Assembly: GCA_031772625.1 (NCBI GenBank)
Contig: CM062813.1
Coordinates: forward strand, 762,538,720 to 762,602,719
From: Pinus tabuliformis
Taxonomy: Eukaryota; Streptophyta; Pinopsida; Pinales; Pinaceae
Length of the DNA stretch: 64,000 nt
Reading direction: 5' to 3'
Part shown: positions 1 to 11,404 of the stretch, one piece after another
How the letters are laid out: each line of letters starts with the position of its first letter
Position numbering within the stretch: the stretch's first letter is position 1
The notes under the pieces: generated by a model
The model's input: the letters and a program-made list of their open reading frames with translations, nothing else
What the model was told of the DNA's origin: nothing
Database searches by the model: none
Made by a program: the position numbers and the translations under genes

Positions 1-1338
1 GTTTCAAGGGTCTATATTTGTGTATGTGATTTGTTCTAAATATGTAAACATATGTTGCACTTATTTGCAAAGTTTTAAGCATTGTCACACAAGTATCGTC
101 ATGGTCGTCCCAAAGTCTATCTTAAGTGTGGCACTTGTCGTAACTGGTCATAAGGTTGTCACACAAAAGGAAATGCATTGTTCATGGGTTATGGGTGATC
201 TATGTTGTTGTATCATCAAGTATTCTAAGTGTGAGATCACATTCAAAGTCTTATCATTATTTACATTTGTGTCACCGGTCTCACACTTAGCCATTTTTTA
301 GAAGGCTTCTTGACCAAACAACATGGCTTCACCTGGCCTCCCTGAACCATGCACTACACAGTTTTAGTCCTCTATTTATGAATTTTCCCCTTGGCATTGT
401 GCAATGCGCAGTTCCTGCTTCCCATGATTGTTTCACTATGTAGTTTATGTGCTCAAGCTTCGGCCTTGGCCTCCAGAATTGCACAATACTTCCTCCCAAC
501 CTGGCCCTAACTGTGCATTACACAATAAATAGCCTCAATATCATTCGCTGAGCCTCTGAACTATGCAGTTGTACAATTGACAAGCTTCCCTTGTCTCCTA
601 GAACTGTGCCAGTTGTCCTCTTAGTGTCCACCCCCTCAGCCTATCTCACTAGCTCCCAGAACTACGCAGTTTTCTCCCTTAGTCCAGCCTAAACAACGCA
701 CAACACAGCCTCATGGCTCAAGCCTCACCCCTGACTACTTGAATTATACAATTATGCAGTCATTTATCCCTCTCTCCCGACCTGTCACCTAGCTCTGGCT
801 CAGTCAATGGATCAAAATGCACCTTCTTAGACAAGTGGGTTTTTGAACTGATGTCATCTCGTCATGAGTGAATTGTAGATATAGGTACCTTACCATGCTA
901 TGGCGAGATGATGAAGAAAGAGAACTTAGAAAAGGGACACCACTTTTTGATCGCAACTTAAGACTTAATATCATTGAATATTCCTTATAACGAACTCATA
1001 TGGAGAAGAAAAGAAGAGCATTCTCAAGTAGAAACTTAGCACACAACAACGACAGTAGCTTGAAATTGCCACATCATCAAGTAGTCCATGTCATTAGTGT
1101 CATGTCATGTCATCATTGTGGATGATGTAAATGGTATTCAAAATTTATTGTAAAGTGTAATTCCAAAGGACACACATGGAATATAAAGAGTCATATCAGT
1201 TGAAAAGTCACTAGAAGTCAAATAGTCATGAGGGTAGTCAAAGAGTCACAAGGAAGAGGAGGCATCATCCCTTGGTTATATATACTCCCTCATTGTGTGA
1301 GCAAAGGAATTTTCACATTGGCTCCTCCCGCAAGGTAT
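1..1338 (+). mobile_element. LTR-A copy 1, first segment (Ty3/gypsy LTR)
   Basis: Non-coding LTR sequence of the family whose other copies lie at 40714-41790 and 49099-53455. The three copies share a run of GTCA-rich short motifs, a TATA box followed by a CCCTCAT stretch, and a CAAAGGA-TTTTCAC-like block. This segment is cut at 1338 by Copia-1 and resumes at 6332. Its true left end is at or before the window start. It is either a solo LTR or the 3' LTR of an element lying further left. The window cannot decide between these. Confidence 0.75.
1277..1284 (+). promoter_or_regulatory. TATA box of LTR-A copy 1
   Basis: TATATATA is followed closely by C(T/A)CCCTCAT. The same arrangement occurs in the other two LTR-A copies at 41093-41100 and 52774-52781. 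Conservation across diverged copies suggests this is the Pol II core promoter of the LTR, with transcription starting shortly downstream. Confidence 0.6.
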
Positions 1339-1794
1339 TGTAGGTTTTAACCCCGTACAGAAATTACCTGCATACGAATTCTAAAACACATAAAACAAAA
1401 AATGCAAGAGCATAACACATAAAACACATAGACATAGAGATTTTACCCTAGATCCCAAAACTGGGACTACCAGCTTGATTTTTCATTATGTTCCTTTCAA
1501 TGTTATAATACATATTTATACATGCCGAAGCATCCAATACCATGGACCAAAAACCATCGCGTCCAATACCATGGACCGAGAACCATTGCTTCCAATACCA
1601 TGGACCGAAAACAATCGCGTCCAAAAAACATGTGCGAAAATCATGCACAAAACCATAGGTGGGTCCGCCCAACCTAACACAGCATCCAAAATCAAAATTT
1701 TCTAGGGCGCTACCCCAGACCCCATAAAGTGGGGTTACGGGTACCCGTCAAACCCCCTGTTAACTACGTGGAAAGAATATAACACAACCCAACA
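1339..1794 (-). repeat. Copia-1 3' LTR (456 bp)
   Basis: Terminal repeat bounded by TGTAGG and CAACA on the plus strand and paired with 5900-6326. It carries three copies of a 29-bp unit containing AATACCATGGACC; the partner LTR has two. That difference accounts exactly for the 29-bp length difference. Confidence 0.92.
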
Positions 1795-1804
1795 TTCTCC
1801 CACT
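1795..1804 (-). other. Copia-1 polypurine tract
   Basis: Read on the minus strand, AGTGGGAGAA lies directly before the TGTTGGG start of the 3' LTR. This is the expected primer site for plus-strand DNA synthesis in copia elements. Confidence 0.8.
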
Positions 1805-1843
1805 AGTTGTTTTCTTTCCACAGGGGGCCACAGGAGAGCTTAA

Positions 1844-2628
1844 TCATTTTTCCAGCCCTGTAACACCCATTGTCTCTCTACAACAAGAGAACTTCTCAGA
1901 ACTCACAGATTTTTTCAATGCATCTACAGTATTCTTCAAAGTGTCCACCTTTACCAGCAACTCCTTTTTGTCTTCTATCATATCCCTCACAAAGTGATAC
2001 TGAACATCCATATGCTTTGTCTTTGAATGATATGTGAGGTTCTTTGCCAAGAAAATTTCACTTTGGCTGTCACAGTCTATCCTTATAGCTCCCTGTATTA
2101 ACCCCATACTTGAACACAATCTCTGCAACCAAACTGCTTCCTTGCTTGCATGAGTGGATACCGTGTATTCTACCTCTGTAGTTGATAGTGCCATTACAGA
2201 TTATTTCTTACTCATCCAATTGAATGCACCTCCAAATAGGTTAAACACGTACCCACTTGTAGATCTTCTCTGATCCAGATCTCCAGCCCAGTCTACATCA
2301 ACAAAGCCATGAATATCCAACATTCTGTCCAATCCTGATCTTCCTTGGTAGCACAAACCATAATCACTAGTGCCACTCAAATACCTGAAACCCGCTTCAC
2401 TACTGTCCAGTGCTCCTTCCTTGGTTTTGACATAAACCTGCTCAATACTCCCACTGCATGTGCAATGTCTGGTCTAGTACAGACCATTGCATACATCAAG
2501 CTATCGACTGCACTTGCATATGGAACACGGGACATATCCTCTTCCTCTTCTTGTGTCTTGGGACACTGTTCAGCGGATAACCTCACACCTACAGGAATAG
2601 GAACCTTCACCGGTTTATTATCCTGCAT
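1844..2628 (-). pseudogene. Copia-1 RNase H and RT tail
   Basis: Carries the copia RNase H signature. The part at 1844-2194 shows an ALSTTEVEY-like motif, a DCDSQSEIFLAKN-like motif and the conserved KHMDVQYHFVRD segment. The part at 2377-2628 carries the YASAVDSLMYAMVCTRPDIAHAV-type linker found between RT and RNase H in Tnt1-type elements. It would degrade the RNA strand of the RNA-DNA hybrid in the particle. It follows the RT region on the same strand. Broken fossil. Confidence 0.85.
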
Positions 2629-2664
2629 ATTAAACCTCCGCAGTGTTGTCTCGACATACCTCCT

Positions 2665-3669
2665 TTAGTTTAACCAGAGTTTCCTCTTTGCCCGATCTCT
2701 TTTAATTTCCATGCCCAAAATATAGTTTGCAGCAGCAAGATCTTTCATGTTGAATTTGGAGGACAATTGGGTCTTCAAATCCTGAATAATTTCTTTGTCA
2801 TTTCCAACCAACAACATATCATCCACATACAAGACCAAATAAATGACATGATCACCAATTAATTTAAAATACACACAGTGATCTGCTTTGCTTCTGGTGA
2901 AGCCAAGTCCCCATATAAATGTATCAAATTTCTGATACAACATGCTTGGTGATTGTTTTAACCCATACAAAGACTTCTTCAACTTGCATACCAGTTCTTT
3001 CTTACCCTTCACCGCAAAGCCTTCAGGTTGCTTCATGTAGATCTCCTCTTCTAGATCCCCATGAAGAAATGTTGTCTTCACATCCATCTGTTCTACCTCA
3101 AAATCAAAAGCAGCAGCAACAGATAAAATTAATCTAATAGAAGTTACCTTGGCAACAGAAGAAAAAATATCACCAAAATCAATTCCCGACACCTGGGAAT
3201 AACCTTTTGCTACCAACTGAGCTTTGTATTTCTCCACCTTTCCTTCTACATTTGTCTTCTTCTTGAACACCCATTGACTGCCAATGGGTTTCCTTCCAGC
3301 CGGCAACTCCACCAGATCCCAAGCCTCATTTTTGTGCAAAGATGCCATTTCATCAACCATGGCCTCTTTCCAGAGTTTTCCATCCTCTAAATCTACTGCT
3401 TCCTTCACAGTTCTGGGATCATCATCAATAATAGATAAAGCAAAATTTGAACAGAAAGCATATGGACTATACCTTTCTGGTTGCCTTCTTTCTCGAACTG
3501 ATCTTCTCACGCATGGATTTTGTGGCTCTTCATCTTCTGATTCCTCCTCTGTTGTAGAGTCTGATTCTTCCTCCTTTAGCTCAAACTCTATCTTCTCAAG
3601 TTCCTTTGGTTGGATTTCATGTTTAATAACATCTTTCACCTCTCTGAACACCACATCTCGGCTGTACAC
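2665..3669 (-). pseudogene. Copia-1 reverse transcriptase (RVT_2)
   Basis: A 334-residue open segment. An acidic linker of E/S/D-rich residues (about residues 25-55) leads into the copia RT. Visible landmarks are WVFKKK, LVAKGYSQ, QMDVKTTFLHGDLEEEIYMKQPEGF (about residue 190), SLYGLKQSP and the catalytic YVDDMLLVG (about residue 280). It is the RNA-dependent DNA polymerase of the element. The wording around FLHGDLEEEIYM fits the Tork/Tnt1 lineage. Confidence 0.92.
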
Positions 3670-3707
3670 AACCTTCCTTGTTACTGGGTTCCAAAGTTTA
3701 TAACCCT

Positions 3708-4643
3708 TTAAACTATCCTTTTACCAATGAAGATGCACTTTTCAGATTTACTATCCAACTTGGTTCTTTTCTCCTTTGGAACATGTACATATGCATCACA
3801 TCCAAATACCCTCAGATGTGAAAGAGAGGGTTTCTTATCAATCCATACCTCTTGGGGAGTCTTATCCTCCAACGCTGATGAAGGTGATCTATTGACCAAG
3901 TAACATGTTGTCTCCACTGCCTCTGCCCAGAATTCTTGTCCTAACTCGGCACCACTGAGCATGCTTCTTGCCCTTTCCATCAACGTCTTATTCATTTTTT
4001 CTGAAACTCCATTTTGCTGAGGTGTATATGGAGTAGTTTTCTGTCATGCTATACCACACTTCTTACAGAATTCTTTAAATTCCTTGCTGCAAAACTCTCC
4101 ACCATTATCTGTCCTCAGCACCTTTATCTTCTTCTCTGTCTGATTTTCCACAAGAGCCTTAAATTCTTTAAACCTGTCAAAGGCTTCAGATTTCTTCTTA
4201 AGTAAATATATCCATGTATTCCTTGAGAAGTCATCTATAAAGGATACATAGTACATAGACTTACCCAGTGATGGAACCTTCACATGTCCAAACACATCAC
4301 TGTGCACAAGTTCTAATATCTGTTTCGCCCTCTTACTACCAGAGGGGAAACTCACCCGATTCTGCTTTCCATATACATAATTTTCACAGAAATCAAAATC
4401 CATAGAGATATTACTCATACCTTCTACCATACCTTTACCATGAAGTATTCGAAGGCCCTTCTCTCCAATATGTCCAAGTCTTTGATGCCACAACATGGTC
4501 TTCTCTCCACAGACCACTAGATTTTCTGCTCCACTTTCAGGAACCACAGAACTGTTGCACCCATCAATAATAATGCTACCTTGCAGCTTGTACAGAGTTC
4601 CAATTCGAACTCCCCGCATCAATACCAGTGCTCCCCGAACCAT
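3708..4643 (-). pseudogene. Copia-1 integrase
   Basis: The N-terminal zinc-binding part, with LWHQRLGHIGEKGL and a downstream Cys pair, lies near 4380-4500. The catalytic core follows with HSDVFG, FIDDFSRNTWIY and LRTDNGGEFCSKEF. The 3708-3995 part carries the downstream ARSMLSGAELGQEFWAEAV and VFGCDAYVH motifs. It inserts the cDNA into host DNA. Broken fossil. Confidence 0.9.
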
Positions 4644-5777
4644 TTTTTAGGTATCCTTCTCGAACACTGTTTTTACACCTGCGTCATCCAGCTTTCTTAG
4701 AGAAATCAGATTTATGGCCAATGCAGGAATATGCAAAACACCCAGAAGTGTTCTAACCCTTCCACCTTGCAACTTCAACTTTACTTTTCCGCAACTAATG
4801 ATTCTAGCCTTCCTATCATCCCCTAAGAAGACATCACCACCATCGTATTTCTCATACTCACAAAACTACTCTTTATGGGGAGTGAAGTGAAAGGATGCAC
4901 CTGAGTCAATCAACCATGCCTCATGATCTACATGTGTACTTGAAGAAGCCAAGTACACATCCCCACCTTCATCTGAGGTTTTTTTCGCCTCTATAGAAGG
5001 AGCATCATCAAATCCCTTTCCTTTATCAGGAGATTTAGATTTACAGTCCCTTTTGTAGTGCCCTTCCTTTCCGCATTTTCAGCACACCACCTTTACATGT
5101 TTTCCTGGAGATTTAGATCTCCCTCTAGATTTAGATCTCCCACTTGATGACTTATTTTTGTTTCTATTCTGGGACCGTCCTCGTATAGACAAGGCATCAC
5201 CATTCTGGCTCTCCATATTTTTCCATCTCATCTCCTCCGTCAGCAAGGATGAGACTATTTCATCAAACTGCAAGGCAGTTGCATTGCTACCTATTGCAAT
5301 AACCAGACTATCCCACGAATCTGGTAGAGAACACAACAAACTAATGCACTTATCTTCATCTGAAATTTTAATATCAACAGATGCTAACTGACTTACCACA
5401 GTATTAAATTCATTCAGATGCTTTGTCACCGAGTCTCCATTTTTCATCCTCAGGTTATACAGCTTTTTCCGTAGGAACAGTTTATTCACTAGAGACTTAG
5501 ATTGGTACAAAGTCCCTAACTTGTCCCACAAAGCCTTTGCCGTAGCTTCCCCTGATACATTCAGCAATACTGAATCTGAGACACACAATTGTATTGTGCT
5601 CTTTGCCTTCTGATCCAACTTCTTCCATTCTTCATCAAACACTCTCATTGGTTTAGTACCTGGATCTACCGCGATCCACTGATCTTTATCCACCAACAGA
5701 TCCTCCATCTTGAGTTTCCACAACTCAAAACTCTGACCATTAAATTTCTTGATCTCTATCTTTCCACTGCTCGCCAT
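4644..5777 (-). pseudogene. Copia-1 gag, zinc knuckle and protease region
   Basis: The gag part (5079-5777) begins MASSGKIEIKKFNGQSFELW, the usual copia UBN2-type capsid start. It is followed by a basic R/S/K-rich stretch and a CCHC knuckle near 5045-5090. The protease active site, read as WLIDSGASFHF, lies near 4890-4925. Gag packages the RNA and the aspartic protease cleaves the polyprotein. Broken fossil. Confidence 0.88.
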
Positions 5778-5885
5778 CTTCTTTCACCACCAGAATCGAT
5801 CTCGCAGATCTCCCACTGAACAGGGTCTACCACAGGCCCGAGCGAAACCCCTCAGCAACAAAGGCGTTCCCTTGAAGCCAAAACT

Positions 5886-5897
5886 GCTCTGATACCA
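5886..5897 (-). other. Copia-1 primer binding site
   Basis: Minus-strand TGGTATCAGAGC lies 2 bp inside the 5' LTR. This is the standard plant copia match to the 3' end of initiator tRNA-Met. Confidence 0.93.
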
Positions 5898-5899
5898 AA

Positions 5900-6326
5900 T
5901 GTAGGTTTTAACCCCGTACAAAAATTACCTGCATATGAATTCTAAAACACATAAAATAAAAAATGCGAGAGCATAACACATAAAACACATATACACAGAG
6001 ATTTTCCCCTGGATCCCAAAATCGGGACTACTAGCTTGATTTTTCATTATGTTCCTTTCAATGTTATAATACATATTTATACATGTCGAAGCATCCAATA
6101 CCATGGACCAAAAACCATCGCATCCAATACCATGGACCGAAAACCATCGCGTCCAAAAAACATGTGCGAAAATCATGCACAAAACCATAGGTGGGTCTGC
6201 CCAACCTAACATAGTGTCCAAAATCAAAATTTTCCGGGGCACTACCCCAGACTCCATAAAGTGGGGTTAAGGGTACCCCTCAAACCCCCTGTTAACTACA
6301 TGGAAAGAATATAACACAACCCAACA
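5900..6326 (-). repeat. Copia-1 5' LTR (427 bp)
   Basis: Partner of 1339-1794 with the same TG and CA ends and two copies of the 29-bp unit. Followed by the ggtat target duplication at 6327-6331. Confidence 0.92.
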
Positions 6327-6331
6327 GGTAT

Positions 6332-6640
6332 TAGAGAGATAAGCTAGTTCTTTTGAAGAGCAAGGAGTGGCTCCAACGCTCCACTACTGAAGCTAGTGGT
6401 ATCCATTGTATATATGTGTCTTGGAACTTTTACTTAATATGAAAATCCCTATGAGCCAACACATTCTTCATGCATGGATTATGGATATTTGTATCATTAT
6501 TTTGTGAATGTTTTTAATTCATGTTTTCTTTCATCTGTGCTAAAGTAGTTGAACTATTTCAGTTATTTTGGTACTTATCATATTGATAATGTGTTTTAAT
6601 TGCTATTATTGACATCGCATTCTCGTGGACTATTATGTTG
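6332..6640 (+). mobile_element. LTR-A copy 1, second segment
   Basis: Resumes LTR-A after Copia-1. It matches the copy 2 region near 41150-41400, including a short-exon-like AAAGTTCCACTA-type block and TATCTTGGAACTTT. No gene is seen. It ends where the DNA transposon begins. The exact edge is uncertain by about 10 bp because no clean target duplication is visible. Confidence 0.7.
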
Positions 6641-6647
6641 GATATTT

Positions 6648-6676
6648 GAAAAATGTAAACTTTGAAACGGGAACTA
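6648..6676 (+). repeat. Left terminal inverted repeat of the DNA transposon
   Basis: A run of G then five A, then TGTAAACTTTGAAAC, then GAACTA, matches the reverse complement of 17006-17037 with few differences. Similarity may continue inward: both sides have a GGCAAAAAA-like then CCCG block 25-60 bp further in. Confidence 0.75.
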
Positions 6677-6738
6677 TAAACTCAAAACAGGAACTCTGGC
6701 AAAAAAACCCCGAAAAAACAACAAAAACAGTGCTAAAA

Positions 6739-6965
6739 ACTAAAAGTCTGTATACTAGAATGATGGTTTTTTTAGGGTCAATTTTGAACATGTTTTAAAA
6801 ATGGCGGTAAAAACGATTTTTTTGTGAAAAATGGTGCAAAAAACACCCTGAAAACAAAAAGTGTTGATACTAGAACGATGGTTTTTTTGGTGTCAATTTT
6901 CAACATTTTAAAAAAATGTGAGTAAAACTGAATTTTTATGTGCAGAAAAACAGTTGTTTTTGAGG
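6739..6965. repeat. Subterminal direct repeats, two ~115-bp units
   Basis: Two successive units share AAAAGT, GATACTAGAA(T/C)GATGGTTTTTTT, TCAATTTT, CAACAT and a GTAAAA block, at about 6739-6853 and 6854-6965. Subterminal repeats are common transposase binding regions in large DNA transposons. The function here is inferred. Confidence 0.65.
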
Positions 6966-7645
6966 AAAAAACACACTAATGTTTTTGGTAGAATAACATT
7001 TTTCTTTCCTAAGTATAATTTCAACATGTTTTAGTAATGACGATAAAGATAAAATAATGGGATCTGAAACACATTAAAATTCTATTAGTTTTCATCCATG
7101 TTGTTAAACATATAATAACATGACTCTAAAGATCGCTAAAATTCTAATTGTTTTCAACCATAACATTAAAGATACAAAAAAATTTGGAAATTTTTCAACC
7201 ATAAAATTAAAAAACCATGACATTATGAACAAATTACATGACTAAATTAATAAAAATTTCATTATTTGTAGATTGAATGAAACATACATTATATCTCTAA
7301 GTTATTGTTGCATTGTAGATATTCTAAACAATAAAAATCATCATAATTAAAACATATAATCCAACAACATAAAAATGACTCATAACTTCTTATTTAACAC
7401 CATATGGAAATCAAATTTTTTATTTCAAGATACGATGCAAACATCAGTTATATAAATTGTCTTCAACAATTATTCAAAATCACTCATATTTTCTTACACG
7501 CCATCAAAATTCACATCTTCAGATGAATGACTGGATGCGGATGAAGATGTTCCATATTCTTCTCTTTCATCAACTAGTGCCCTATTTGAGTCCACATGTT
7601 GCCCACCATTTCAAGTTTCAAAATTCTTTTGGATCTATGACTGGT
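6966..7645. other. AT-rich non-coding left arm of the DNA transposon
   Basis: Short A/T runs and no convincing reading frame. It lies downstream of the DUF7869-like gene and probably holds its 3' untranslated region. Nothing else is recognisable. Confidence 0.5.
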
Positions 7646-9253
7646 TTAAGCAAACTCCCATCTCAACATTGTTCCTTCTGATAACAACCTTTTCAGAATC
7701 TCTATCATCTTGAAGCAAAGAGTTCCTCTCTTCGTTAAATTGAAGTCATAAACAAGTATGACAATATCCTCCAATTTTAAGAGGTCTGTGCGGCGATGAT
7801 TTATATTTGTACCATTTATTTTTCTCTTTCCACCAATTGTTTTTATCAACTACCATCTCTGGCGTATACACACCATTGAATGGGTGTGTATTTGTGGCAT
7901 ACCAATGTACTTCAACACCTGTAACATCTTCATTTTCTGTAATGACCTTTATAACCTTAGAAGCCTAGAATGGATAGCCATTGGGATCTTTGTCTGCTAG
8001 CACTGCAATCCTGCAACCCTCCTTAATATCCTGTATTGAACCCTTGTAAAGGTCTTCCATGGCTTCATGTTGTGCATGAGATCTTCTGGAACCAATATAC
8101 ATCTCTCTTTCCTCTACCTGTGAAGAATCAATAATACCTTGATATTGTTGTTGTTCAACAATATTTCTTTCCTCATGTTCATTTGACACATTTTTTGGCC
8201 AAATAAATGGATTTTTCAAAGGTATATCTTCATTTGTTGTTCTTGAAATGATATCACTTTGATTATTGAAAAAGGACCCCCACCAAACTGAGTCAGCAAT
8301 ATTAAAGTACTCATATGTATATCTAATACATTTTTTAATTTCTTCTAAGCAATCAGAATAATTTATATCTCTTTTCTGTTTACATGCATTATGAACTTCA
8401 ACGAATGATTTTAATAACAATATATTTGATGCAAATATTGGATGATCTAGAATGAACTTCAAAAATTCCAAACCTAATGACAGTGCCCATTCTGCAGTAG
8501 TTGAATACTTCTTTCCCCATATTAGTGTTTTCCCATCAATTTTTTTAATATGAAATTGATGTTGGAAGATAATGTCATTAAGTTGTTCAATGCATTTCTC
8601 CTCACCATGCAATTCGAGAATAAACCTTCGCATGTCAACAATTTCTTCCAACACATCAAAAGTAGGCTCTGGCATGTATGATTTATGAATACATTCAATT
8701 AATGATGGAAATCTCCCAACTTCCTTCCTCCTCAATGTGACTAAAAAATGACTGAACATCTGATCAATATGGTCATGAGTGTGCCCAACAAGAAGGAAAC
8801 CAGCCTTTACCTTCTGAAAATTTCTCAATTCAACAAGCATGTTTAGATATCCAAAAACAATCTGATTTTTGTTTTCACGGAAAGTGTTGTCCAATTGTAG
8901 ATACAAAACTTCAGGAAGATTACTAGACCAATGAAAAAGCACATCATGAATTATGGTTATTGTCAGATTTGCATCATTATGAATATTTGGAGTTATGAAG
9001 TACACCCTTGTCAACATTTTCCCATTGAAGACCATACAACCGACCAAGTGATACTGAATAAAATTTTCCTCCTGTAAATTAATGGGTGTGCGAACAAAAT
9101 GCGGTAAAATTGTTTTCTTATGGTCCATACCATCAATTATCAAACCCAAATATTTATTCGGATTATCGTAACACTTCTTTCGATGCTTGTAAAAAATTTT
9201 CCTTTCACTTGTTTGTTGTTTGCAATGCTCCTGAAGTTCTTTGACAATGAAAT

Positions 9254-9341
9254 CTACACAACATAAAAGAAATTCATTAAGAAATACGTTTTCATAGTTT
9301 ATGACTATACAATTTTAAAAGTTAAAGTTATGAATGTTTAC
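9254..9341 (-). other. Intron in the DUF7869-like gene (88 bp)
   Basis: On the minus strand a GTAAAC donor follows exon sequence ending at 9342, and a TGTGTAG acceptor precedes 9253. Removing it keeps the frame from the CSTCAS Cys motif into the NFIVKELQEHC segment. Introns indicate a nuclear eukaryotic gene rather than a recent bacterial acquisition. Confidence 0.7.
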
Positions 9342-10179
9342 TTCTATTTGACCCTTCACATTTATCCCTTTTTGATTTAATAGAAGCACATGTACTGCAA
9401 ATCCCCATCCTTGTCTTCTTAGGAATACGAACATTGTTGAATTATTTCGTCCATACCTTCACAAAATATTGATATGTAATAAATCGACCATGTCCCTCAG
9501 CACCTTCTACATATTCTTTGTATAAGTTGTAGATTTCTCATCTTGATAGATTATCTGGAATATGTATTGTCTCTCTATTTGGCATACACTCTCCATGCTT
9601 TGAAAAGAAATATTTCATAATGGCCCAAACTGTCGTTTATGACGTACTTATAAATAAAATGTGGGATCTTTTTCCAAATTTTATTGGATTCTTGAGAGAC
9701 AAAAATTACCCATTGAATGAAACATTTTGAAATCCTTTCTACAGACAAATAAAGACCCAATATGATAATCATAACCTGACAATGTAGATTGCATGTACCC
9801 CACCAAATATGAATTTTGCATGCTTTTATTCATTGATAAATATCTCTTCCTTTTTCTAATGCAAACTTGAAATCCATATGTTTCAAGTAATATTTTTGAC
9901 AACATTCACTTGAAATGAAAGCGTTGATAGAATTTCTTCTCGTCATATATTCTGCTCTACCCCTTGTATAACTAGAACATCTTGGATTGATACGAAAAGA
10001 TCTTCTCCTAATCCTCGATACAATATTTCCTGGCAACATATCCATTATTGGATCATCATTTGTATAAGCATTTTCATCATCATTCTGAGGAATGTTATCC
10101 TCACTACGATCATCTGTGCTTTTGAAATATTGTCTTGGAGGATATTCTTCATCTTCCCCTTCTTCAGTGATACTATCAT

Positions 10180-11290
10180 AGCCCTTAGAATTAGGACTAA
10201 ATGGAAAATTTGACTCGATGTTTATTGGATATTCTTCATCATGTGCATTGTGAATGTTGCTCTCATAGTCCATAGGATTAGGACTACGTCAAAAATGTGA
10301 CTGTTTACTTACTGAAAATTCTACATCCTGCCCTTTGTCACTTCTACTCTCATAGTCCTTAGGATTAGGACTAAGTGCTTCATCCTGTCCTTCGTCACTA
10401 CTGATCTCATAGTCCTTAGGATTAGGACTAAGTGGAAACTATGACTCTTTATTTATTTTAAAATCTTCATCACTACTGCTCTCATAGTCCATAGGATTAA
10501 GACTAAGTGGACACTGTGACACTCTATTCATTTGAAATTCTTCATCATGTTCTTCATCACTGCTGCTTTCATAGTCCATAGGATTAGGACTAAGTGGACA
10601 CTATGACACTCTATTCATTTGAAATTCTTCATCATGCTCTTCATCACTGCAACTCTCATAGTCCATAGAATTAGGACTAAATGGACATTGTGACACTTCA
10701 TTCTTTTAAAATTCTTCATCATGCTCTTTATCATTGTTGCTTTTATAGTCCATAGGATTAGGACTAAGTGGACACTGTGACACTCTATTCATTTGAAATT
10801 CTTCATCATGCTCTTCATCACTATTGCTCTCATAGTCCATAGGATTAGGACTAAGTGGACATCGTGACACTCCATTCTTTTGAAATTCTTCATCATGCTC
10901 TTCATCACTACTACTCTCATAGTCCATAGGATTAGGACTAAGTGGACACCATGACACTCCATTCTTGTGAAATTCTTCATCACTGCTGCTCTCATAGTCC
11001 ATAGGATTAGGACTAAGTGGACACCGTGACACTCCATTCTTTTGCAATTTGTCATCATGCTCTTCATCACTGTTGCTCTCATAGTCCATAGGATTAGGAC
11101 TAAGTGGACACCGTGACACTCCATTCTTTTGAAATTCTTCATCATGCACTTCATCACTGCTGCTCTCATAATCCATAGGATTAGGACAAAGTGGAAACCA
11201 TGACTCTTTATTTATTTGAAATTCTTCATCCCATCTTTCATCAATGCTGCTCTCATAGTCCTTAGGATTAGGACTAAGTGGAAGATTTGA
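10180..11290 (-). repeat. 87-bp tandem repeat array encoding acidic 29-residue units
   Basis: About 14 units, several shortened, each carrying ATAGGATTAGGACTAAGTGG on the plus strand. The encoded unit reads roughly CPLSPNPMDYESSSDEEHD followed by EEFQKNGVSR. It is rich in Ser, Asp and Glu, with SxDEE sites that suit casein kinase II. Units stay highly similar, which suggests repeated unequal exchange. The array forms the N-terminal third of the candidate transposase gene. Confidence 0.88.
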
Positions 11291-11404
11291 CTCTCTATTC
11301 ATAGTGGAAGAATTTCCATTATATTCATCAATATGAATAGAGTTGTTACACAACGAAGATGTTGATGCTTCACAAAGTGAAACTTCACTATCAGAAGAAT
11401 CCAT

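Larger units (their letters stand above)
1339..6326 (-). mobile_element. Copia-1: Ty1/copia, Tork/Tnt1-like LTR retrotransposon
   Basis: A 5.0 kb element read on the minus strand. Both LTRs begin TG and end CA and are flanked by a perfect 5-bp target duplication, ggtat, at 1334-1338 and 6327-6331. It sits inside LTR-A copy 1. The order gag, zinc knuckle, protease, integrase, RT, RNase H is the copia order. The PBS matches initiator tRNA-Met and a purine tract adjoins the 3' LTR. The two LTRs differ by about 5-6% by eye, so it is a moderately old insertion. The coding region is broken in roughly half a dozen places. Both ends are present. Confidence 0.93.
7646..11404 (-). pseudogene. DUF7869-like candidate transposase with acidic repeat N terminus
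   Basis: Read on the minus strand from the ATG at 11404-11402, which starts MDSSDSEVSL. Domains in order are: an acidic array of 29-residue repeats (about 11290-10180); a basic stretch with RIRRRSFR; Cys-containing segments such as FISSECCQKYYL and VCRKDFKMFHSMG; CSTCASIKSKRDKC (near 9380-9420); and SERKIFYKHRKK leading into YLGLIIDGMDHKK. Then come LYLQLDNTFRENKNQ (about 8890) and VGHTHDHIDQMFSHF (about 8780), followed by a tail with VHWYATNTHPFNGVY near 7860. The three Asp-bearing motifs, IDGMD, LDNT..EN and GHTHDHID, resemble what I remember as DUF7869 proteins. Their spacing would suit an RNase H-fold DDD/E nuclease, but that is inference. One phase-consistent intron is visible. The frame is interrupted about four or five times, so the copy is inactive. 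It is transcribed away from the ParB-methyltransferase gene. Confidence 0.7.

Noticed and set aside
10789-11169. Second minus-strand frame through the 87-bp repeats, encoding Met/Leu-rich units
   Set aside because: A shifted-frame shadow of the acidic repeat protein; repeat length divisible by three keeps several frames open.
10180-11290. CRISPR-like regular repeats
   Set aside because: Units are contiguous 87-bp coding repeats without unique spacers, in plant nuclear DNA.
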